This document shows positions 27,601-36,600 of a stretch of 64,000 bases of DNA, one piece after another (position 1 is the stretch's first letter; each line of letters begins with the position of its first letter). The DNA comes from Promerops cafer (Eukaryota > Chordata > Aves > Passeriformes > Nectariniidae). The stretch covers positions 1,028,687 to 1,092,686 of the forward strand of contig VZSE01005940.1 in assembly GCA_013398275.1 (NCBI GenBank), read 5' to 3'. Below the pieces are notes generated by a model. The model ran no database searches, was not told the origin of the DNA, and worked only from the letters and a program-made list of their open reading frames with translations. A program made the translations under genes and the position numbers.

Positions 27601-30600
27601 CAATCAGCTTTTTTGGTGACTTTTACTGTCATCCTTCTTCTTGCTCACCCTCTTTTGCATTTAAAAGCAAGTCTATTTCATATATTTGGCTCTTTAGCTC
27701 AGGAACATTTTAAGCTCCCTTAATAGGAGTTCTGAGTGCATCAAAAGTGAATTCTTTTAATATACAGTGTGTGTGTATATATATATAGATAGATAGATAA
27801 AAATACTTTTTTTACTGGGTGATTTTTAGTACATAGGTTATTCCTTGCAGAATTGTCAATTTTCTTTTAAGAATACTGAAGTTACCATTCTTGTAACAAT
27901 TTTTTCTTGTCCCTTAAAACTGGTTTGGTTTTATCAACCACTTTTCTCAGAGCAGCCATTGACAGTGCATGGAAGTGAGAGACAAGAGTGAGCCTGGGTC
28001 ATGTGTATCTGTTTGTGATCTCCAGCCCAGCACGAATCCAGATATTCAAAGGCATAAATCAATGATCTGTTTAACCCGTTCCACTCACTTTTCTTCAATT
28101 TAAATGATACATCCAATTTGTTTTATGTGGTACTTAACATATAACTGTGGTGAAAGTGCTGAGTTCAGAGCATAGATTTGATCTCTTGATTTCAGCAAGT
28201 GTCAGAGGCTGTGGACCTCCCCCTGAAATTACCAGTGGAAGTATTGTTGATGGCTCTGTGGAACAGTACCAGCATGGGGACAGAAAGCAATATGAATGTA
28301 ACGGCGAATTTAAGTTGGTTGGATCAAAGGAAATAGAATGTATTGATGGGCAGTGGTCATCTCCTCCCTCTTGCATTGGTAATCTACACAGCTCTTACTT
28401 CTGAGAAGTCTGTAATTCTCTGCAGGCTATTACCTCATAGATATTTTCACAATTAAAAATACATATTTGCAGATGTAATGTTCTGTTTAAAGTAATATAA
28501 TAGTAAGATAAAATTGCATGACAAGCCATTACCTTGTGCTGTCACTACTGCTGCAACAAAGTGCCAGCCCAAAGCAGGAACTGCAGCTCTCACAGAGAGG
28601 TGACAGCTCTGCAGTCCTCTAAGAGACCTTACAATGGGTTTGAGTAATAATTCTAACTGAAAGGGCACATTATGAATGTGCAAGTGTATGATCAATTATA
28701 ATTTTGACTGGTCAGAATCAGTGATTCAGGCGACTTGAATAAACTGAAGTTTTCCTTACTCTTTATGGTTTATGTACCAATAGTTTGATAAAGTACTGTC
28801 AACTGAAACTACCTGTGGATCATGCCAGTGTTGGGAAAAGACAGGAGAGCAATTTAGCAAGCTGGCTAAAAGATATATGTACTCCAGCTGTGTTGAAATT
28901 TAGTTGCTACAATTAGTGGGTGTAGGTTTGGTTCACCAAATGCAAATATAGTTATTTTTATTTAAGTTTTTTCAGCTATTGATATGTGATTCCTGTATTA
29001 TTGTGGAATTCTTCTGCTCTTTTCAACAGAAGACAAAATGCCATGTGAATCACCTTCCTCTATCCCAAACGTTGTTCTGCGTCAGGCAGACCAGACCCAG
29101 TATTCACATGGGGATGAAGTAACTTGTGGATGTAAACCAGGCTCTGACAATACTGAGGAAATGAAAATAAAATGTCTTAATGGAGAATGGAAGCCTTTAC
29201 CTGTTTGTGCTGGTAATCTGTTTCCATAAAATTTCAGATGTGAGTGTAACATAGTTGTATACAGAATTTGAAGGACTTCAGCCATCAGTATGTAGCCAGA
29301 CATGCTATAGTTTCATGCATCAAAACTAAGTGGTTTTAATTTACTCCTTTTAAATGGAAGCATGTCCTTCATCCTGGAAACACTCTACATCTACAGCTTT
29401 GTAAAGGGAAGGAAACAGACACTTGCCCAGTGGTTAAAGTCAACAATTAAAAGAAATTAAAAGTAATGTTAATAGCCACAATATGTTAGGCTTATCCCAC
29501 CTGAACCACTTTTATGTGGATTAGTCCTCCTCGCAGAGCCACAGAACGAGTGAGGTTGGAAGAGACCACAGTGGGTCATCTGGTCCAACCTCCCTGCTCA
29601 AGCACCCACCCAGTAAAATTCTTCCTCAAATTCACATGGAACTTCTGTCCAACTGATGACATCTTCATCAGTATATGTTGTCAGACCTAAATCTATTTTT
29701 TAAGCTCTTTTTATTGTTTTTCAGATGCATCCCCTCAGTGTGTAATTCCAGAGGACATTGAGCTGGTGCGCTCTGGCCAGTATCCCATGTCCATAAGGAA
29801 GACTGGGTTCCGTAAAGTTATACATTATAAATGTACATTAACTGATGAAAATGTTAAACGGGCAACTTGTGTGTCTGGGATATGGACACCAGAGATTGCA
29901 TGTCCAGGTGTGTTTTTACATTTGCACCATTTCTTTTGATGCAGGCATGATAAATGATCATTATTAAGGATTCTTAGCATTGCTGTATCACTAGGCTGAA
30001 ATAGAAATGTTTACTTGATCATATGCTAAAGGGTAGCTGTGGCCATCATTTGAGCAGTTAACTAGGTTTAGAGATGCACCACTTTAGTAAGGCAGATTTA
30101 ATACTCTCTACTCTGACAATTGGAATGGTTGTCACTGACACTTTCTGATGTGAGAAAAGATGCAATGATAAATTTATGTTCAGTTCTTCAGAAGGGCTTT
30201 ACTCTGATGCAAAACAGAGAGCACATAGCTCAAGCTCTAAAGTTCCTTTATTTCCTCAAAACCTTCAAAGATTTTCTATTTTATTTTTCCCTCCATTTTC
30301 CCAATTGCTTCCTAGTGAAACTATGAGAAAAAAGCTGAGTTGGCCAGTGAAAAAGCACAGGCCCAGAGGAGGCTGCCCATATGTAACACACACCAGAGGT
30401 CAATGTCTTCAGGGCTGCCTGTATGCATGGCAGAGCAGGATATTGACTGTAAAAAGCATGATTGTAAAACAACCATTGCCTCATTCCTCACTTTGGTTAT
30501 ACCAGATTTATGGGAAATGATGCCTGGAAGTGAGAGAAGTATGGCAATCACTGTCCCTACGTTAGTTTTCTGGAAGCACTAGAAGCAAGAAACCAAGCTC

Positions 30601-33600
30601 TGGAAGACTCCTCAGATCGCTGTCCTAGATCTACCTCATTCTATCCCTTTTTCTTTCCTTTGGCAGAAAGAGTCCTTCATTCCTGGAGTGGAAAAACTTT
30701 AGCCTATTTCTTTCTTTTATTTTAGCTTTCTCATTTAGCTCTATCAGCTTAGTCTGAAGTAAAAACAAAACAAGAACTCCAGATGTTGGTTCAGTTTTCC
30801 TAAAATAGTTCATTATAGAGAGAGGAACAGGAAAAGCACACAAGAGTGTGCAGCTGTGTGAGAAAGGAAGGAGGGACTACAAGAAACTCCATCTTAGCTT
30901 GGTTTAGACAACTGTGACTGCCTTTTCTATGACTCTGAAAGCACATGAGCAGCTGAAGGCAGCTCTGGTGTTTCTAAAGCAGAACAAAATGATCGTGGTA
31001 TTAATTAAAGCTTGAGGTAGCCATCGGAGTTATCTAGCACCAGTGTTTTCTTGGTTGTTTGTGTTGTAATCTCTGCTGAACTGCTACACTTTTTCTTTGT
31101 TCTACTGTAACACGAATATGTGTCCTTAGCTGAGGAGAGTGTGTGCCCACCTCCACCTCAGGTGCCTGGCACTCAGCAGACAACAGCAGGAAGAAACTCC
31201 AGGAAAGCAGCTTTCTCATGTCCCGACGGTTTCCAGCTCGTCGGTACAAAGGAAATAACCTGTACAGAAGGGCAATGGCAGTCACCACCTCACTGTGTGG
31301 GTCAGTACTGGCATATTTCTTTTCCATCATTTTGTTATGAATATCTGTGTTACTCATTTGCGGTCATCATGAGCAGGAGGCTGCTGAAACTTACCTAAGA
31401 TTACCATGAACAGGGAACTGCAGGAAAGCAGTAGAACATAAGTTGCTAAAAAGGGTGCAAACAACTGCAGTCTTTTCATTTACACAGACTTATCTGAGAT
31501 GGCGTATACAATTTTCAAGTAGTTCCTCAAGAGCTGTGTGCTTTTTTTTTTGTTGTTTAGTATATTGCATAACAGAGTCTCAGTTTTGACTGGGGGCTTT
31601 AAATAATGTCCTGTATTCTGTAAATTATTTATTACTTAGTTACAGTTGTAATATTGATTGTCTTGCATTATTGTTTATCTGTGTTGTCTGTGTTTTTTAG
31701 AAAGACCATGTTTGCCACCACAATCTGTAGAATGTGCTGATGCTCCCAGGCTGGAAAATCCAAACTTAAAAATTGAAAGAGAAGGGAAAACAATTTATCT
31801 GGCTGGTGCTAGATTTAAGTATGTTTCTCGTTCTGGATACATGTTAGGTGGACCAACAGAGAGAAATTGCTCTATGGGACAATGGACTGCAGCTCCCTCA
31901 TGCTTGGGTAATATCAAAAATTACTTTTTTTGAAGTGCATTTAGCAAAGAAATGGAAAGAATTTTAAACTGGAGGTTGATCAGTAAAAGCATATTTTTCC
32001 ACTCCAAATTTGCTGTGGAATCTTATCTTCCATCATGGATTTCTTCAGAACAATCCTGTTTAGATGAAAAACTGACTTTCTGAATGCAGCTTAGTTTTTA
32101 AATATTCCTTCATATTCTTGTAGTCTTTGTTCAGCTCATACCTCTGCCAGATGAGTCCTAGGCATATCCTCCTGATCCAAGGATCTCTTTTCTACAGAGT
32201 CCACTGGTGACTAAAAGTTGCTGTGGTGGCTCAGGGATGGAAATCATGTCAGTGTAGCAAGGGACAAAAGCCTCGAGTAAAACTTTCTGGCACGTTTAGA
32301 AACAGAATTGAAGTATTTCAGCAGCTGAAGTCTGTATATTTGGGGGGATGACTTAATTGTCTGTATGCTACCTTTTATACAATTATTAACTAATTATAAT
32401 TATATAATTATCTAATCCACTGTTAGCAGATGACTATGCTGATGTTAGAAATAGCTCTCTAAGCATGTGTTTGATGGGAAAAGTACACTTCTTCATCATG
32501 CATCACAGTAGCACAAGCATCAGATTTCTGTTATCTTTTCAGAAATGCCATGTGAAAGTGTTCCAAAAGTTGCCAATGCTCAGTTTGAAGGCAGAAGGAA
32601 GAAATCTTATGAGCCTGGTGAAACAATTCGCTACCTTTGTGATTCAGGGTTCCTCATTGTTGGTTCCCCTGAAATTATCTGCAGAAAGGGAAATTGGACA
32701 GCACCACCCTTCTGTGAAGGTATAGGTTCTACTTCTAGGTAATCCATGATCCCTCTTAGCATTTCATGTTGTGAATTAAAATATTTTTTACTTGGGCATG
32801 CAGGTGAGTCAGGCCAATAGAGCCAACAGGTGACTTGCTTTGAACAGGCTGTTATCACACCTATTTTTCTGGCTTCTGGGAAACAACAAGCAGGGTAGAT
32901 CATCTCCCTGGGGGCTGGAGCTGGTGGCTGGATCCTGGCTCTCTGTTGAAATCAAGCAGGCAGATATTATGGAGGAATGCATCCTGGCTGCAAAGGAGCA
33001 GATAACTGTAGGGTAATGAATCTTATTTTCACATCACTAGGCATGTCAGTTGCTGACAGGCACCTTCAAATAGCAAATAAATCATGTCACTCTCCAAACT
33101 GGTAGCACACGATGCTGTGCAGCACAGCTGGCTGGTCTATGTGACTTCTCTCTTTTTAGTTACTTTAGTCATACAATACTGGGTGCTGAAGCATTGCAGA
33201 ATAAACCATATAATATATCAGAATAAACCTTCTTTTTCTACCTGTAGAAAATGCTGTGCATTACTCAAAGTGCTTCTGCTCACCAGGAGCTCTGGAATGC
33301 TGTGCTGTGGGAGTTTTCTGTCGCTCGCTGCACACTCCTCTCTTTCCAGATATCAGCTGTGGAGCTGCGCCTGAAATCCCCAACGCGCGCATTGCAGGCG
33401 CCCCTCAGGAGAGGTATCTGCCCGGTGCCAGAGTGCACTATCAGTGTGAAAGCAATTTCCAGATGACGGGTGGAAATTACATCTTTTGTTCAAACGGTCA
33501 ATGGTCACAAGCACCAGTTTGCAAAGGTAGGAATCTGTGCTTTCCCCTTGCCTGTTAGCATAGAGGCAACCAGTTCTCTGCCTAAATACTCTAAAGACTT

Positions 33601-36600
33601 TGCCTTTTTTACTTGTTTTCTTTGGCTACCCCAACTTTGAACTTGCTATTGCTTCCTTGCACAGCACTTAAATTAAACTTGATGCTTCCAGAGATACTGG
33701 GAATGTTTCCATCAATAGCAAAAATGGTCTTGAAGCAGCAGGGCCTCAAATGTGCTGCTCTGTCATTCTCCTGTATGCTTTTGGTATTTCCCCAGTGTCC
33801 ACCACTGCTCCACTCTGACCACTGCAGACCCCAGCAGAGACCCGGATCTAAACATGTAAGATCTGCTAGGGCCATGGAAGTGGAAAGATCGTTCCTGTGG
33901 CAAGGAACATTCAGGAGCTGTGCTCCAGAGTCCCCCATCCCAATCTGTGGCTGCAGGTGAGCACAGCTCCATGGAGCTGGCTGTGCTTTCCCAGCCCTGG
34001 GCAGCACAGGCCAGCCCTTCAGAGCTCTGCACTTCAGCAGGGGATCAGTTTGGCTGCTACCCCTGTGGTTTCCAGGAAGGCCAGGGCTCCCCAGGGAGAG
34101 ACAAGGCTGGTGTGGTTCTTGTGCATAAGTACAGAAACACTGGCTTTTTCTAGAAACTCCTATTGACCATGCCATCTCCTTAGAGTCCCAAACTGTGTTC
34201 TGCTGCCACTGCCACACCTCACTGCTTTCCCCATGGTGAACTCACCTGAGGGACCCACCTGAGAGAGAAAATCTGTACAGAAATTGTAACAAGGCTAATT
34301 CCTCTCACTTCTGGTTGTATAGATGAACGTCTTAACAACAGCGAAGGTGACCACAGCCGTGTCTCTTTTCAGATGTGACATGTGACCCTCCTCCAGAAAT
34401 TGCTGGTGGTAGAATTGATGGTATTAAAAAGCCTAGGTATATCCCTGGGGAGAGTGCAAAGTATCAGTGCTGGAAAAATTTTAAGATGACTGGGGCTTCC
34501 ACTGTAGTGTGCCAAAATGGAACCTGGACAGAGCTGCCAACATGCAAAGGTAATTTCTCTCTCTCTTTCTCCATCCAGCCTCCTGTCAGTGATAGCATCA
34601 TAAAGCTGCCTCATTGTCATTTAGCATCTCAGTGCTAAATGGTGCACAGCTGCCATGGCTCTGGCACACTCAGGATAAGGCAGGCCATTTTCCCAGGTCT
34701 CTGTTCAGATGGGATGAGTTTACCAAGCTGAGTGACTCAGGTGGCTTCATTCAAGAGGGCCAAGTGCCACACCTTATGCAGGACAAGATGAAATCCTGCA
34801 GACAGCTGCAAGCACTCAAGCTGTGCTCAGATGGGGTGAGCTGGCAATTGTGAGCCTGAACATTGGAGAAATGAGAAACTCTTGCTGCTGCCAGCTGTTT
34901 GGTTTTCTCTCTGCTTTCCTCTGCTTCTCTGAGCAGTGCCACCATAGTGTGGGTGGTATTTCTGACCAGACCTTCTCTACAGTTGAACTTCCTCTCTGAT
35001 TGGGAAATTCCTTTCAGGACAAGATGGGATATGTGGCCCACCTTCAGCTATTCAAAGTGGAGAGCTTCTTGTCTTTGCCTTGCAAGAATATCAAGAAGGT
35101 GGTACTGTGGAATACAAATGCCCGGATTTCTATATCTTGAAAGGATCTCCGACAATCACCTGTCTTAATGGGCAGTGGACAAGCACCCCAGTTTGCTTAG
35201 GTAGGCTGAAGCATGTGCTGGGTGGCCAAAGGCTGTGTGACTGCTCCTCTTGTCTTCTTCTCAGACCCTGAGCGCAGCACTGGTGCTGAGGCCACAGTGC
35301 TGGCAGGGCAGAATGGCAGTGAGTCTTCCTTTTGTCCCAAAGGAGTTTCTTCTTAAATTCAGCTTGTGTAGTCCCCTCTCCTGCCAACAGGTCCATGAGG
35401 AGGGCAGTTGGCTGAACCCTCCCTGAGAGGGGATCTCCATCACTTGTGCAGAGCTCCTGAGTGCTCTCGGACTGGGGACACAGCTCCACTCAGCAGGCTG
35501 TGAGCCAGGAGGATTGGTCTGAATGAATGGCAATGCTGGGGAAAGCCAGGGATGCTGAGAAAGCAAATTTAGAGAAGTACTGAGCAGAAGGGAAGGAGGG
35601 ATCTCAAAAAATATATGGGGAAGTTCATTGGTGTTGGTGTCTTCCCCACTTGTGCTTCATTCTTGCCCTGTGTGACAAGGCTTCTCCCAGGGCTTTTTTT
35701 TTTTTCCTTTAGTTTCAATGTGAATGTCTTTTCTGTTGCTAGTAACAGAGGGTCAGAGCACACTTGGAAGCATTTTTTGATGTGAAGAACTTCTGTAGGC
35801 TCTAGGGGCAAAACGGTTACATGTGGTGTGTCTGTGTGAAATGCTGACACTCTTCTCTTGACGTTTTCAAGTGGCCTGTACAGCATCAGAAGAAGATATG
35901 GACAGAAACAATATTGAGCTGAAATGGCGTCACAAAACCAAGCTGTACTCCACATCGGGTGACTATATTGAATTCAGTTGTAAACCGGGATATTTGAAAG
36001 ACCCAAGTACTCCCAACTTCAGAGTACAGTGTGTGGAGGGGACACTGAAATACCCACAGTGCACACCAGGAAGTAAGTCATTCCCTCTTCAGCTTTGCTG
36101 CTATGTTGTTGCATTTTTAGTGCTGAAAGGAAGCAGAAAGCCCTTGTCTTTCTTGGCTGTGAGACAGGGTGTGGGAGCCTCCTGGGAGCTGCAGGAATGG
36201 AGGGGCAGTGCTCCCAACAAGTCATTGCCCAGCACACCTGAGCTGGGGAGACTGCTGGGGAAAGGGCACTTGGGGTGCTCACAGGGGGTGCCAACAGAGC
36301 CCAGTGTGAGAGCTACAGGCAAATAACAGAAGTATTTTTTTGCAGGTAACTGTGTCCTGGATAGGAACACCATGGAAAATAACAATATTCAGTTGCAGTC
36401 ATCCAGCTGGTCGAGCCCTCACTATCGCTCGGGGGACCACGTTGTCTTCGAGTGCAAGCGCTGGTACCGGCAGGTTTCCCAGAGGGAGAAATTCAGAGCA
36501 CAGTGCCTGGATGGAGTGATTACGTATCCCGTGTGTCAGTGTAAGTGCTCGCTGCCAAAGACATGGGGCAGGGGTTGTAGGAGGCAGTTCTGCTGAAATT

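Noticed and set aside
33609..34217. 202-codon open frame on the minus strand in CFH intron 19
   Set aside because: No recognisable domain, signal or splice support. The segment is GC-richer, which lengthens random open frames, and overlapping frames on the plus strand are equally open.
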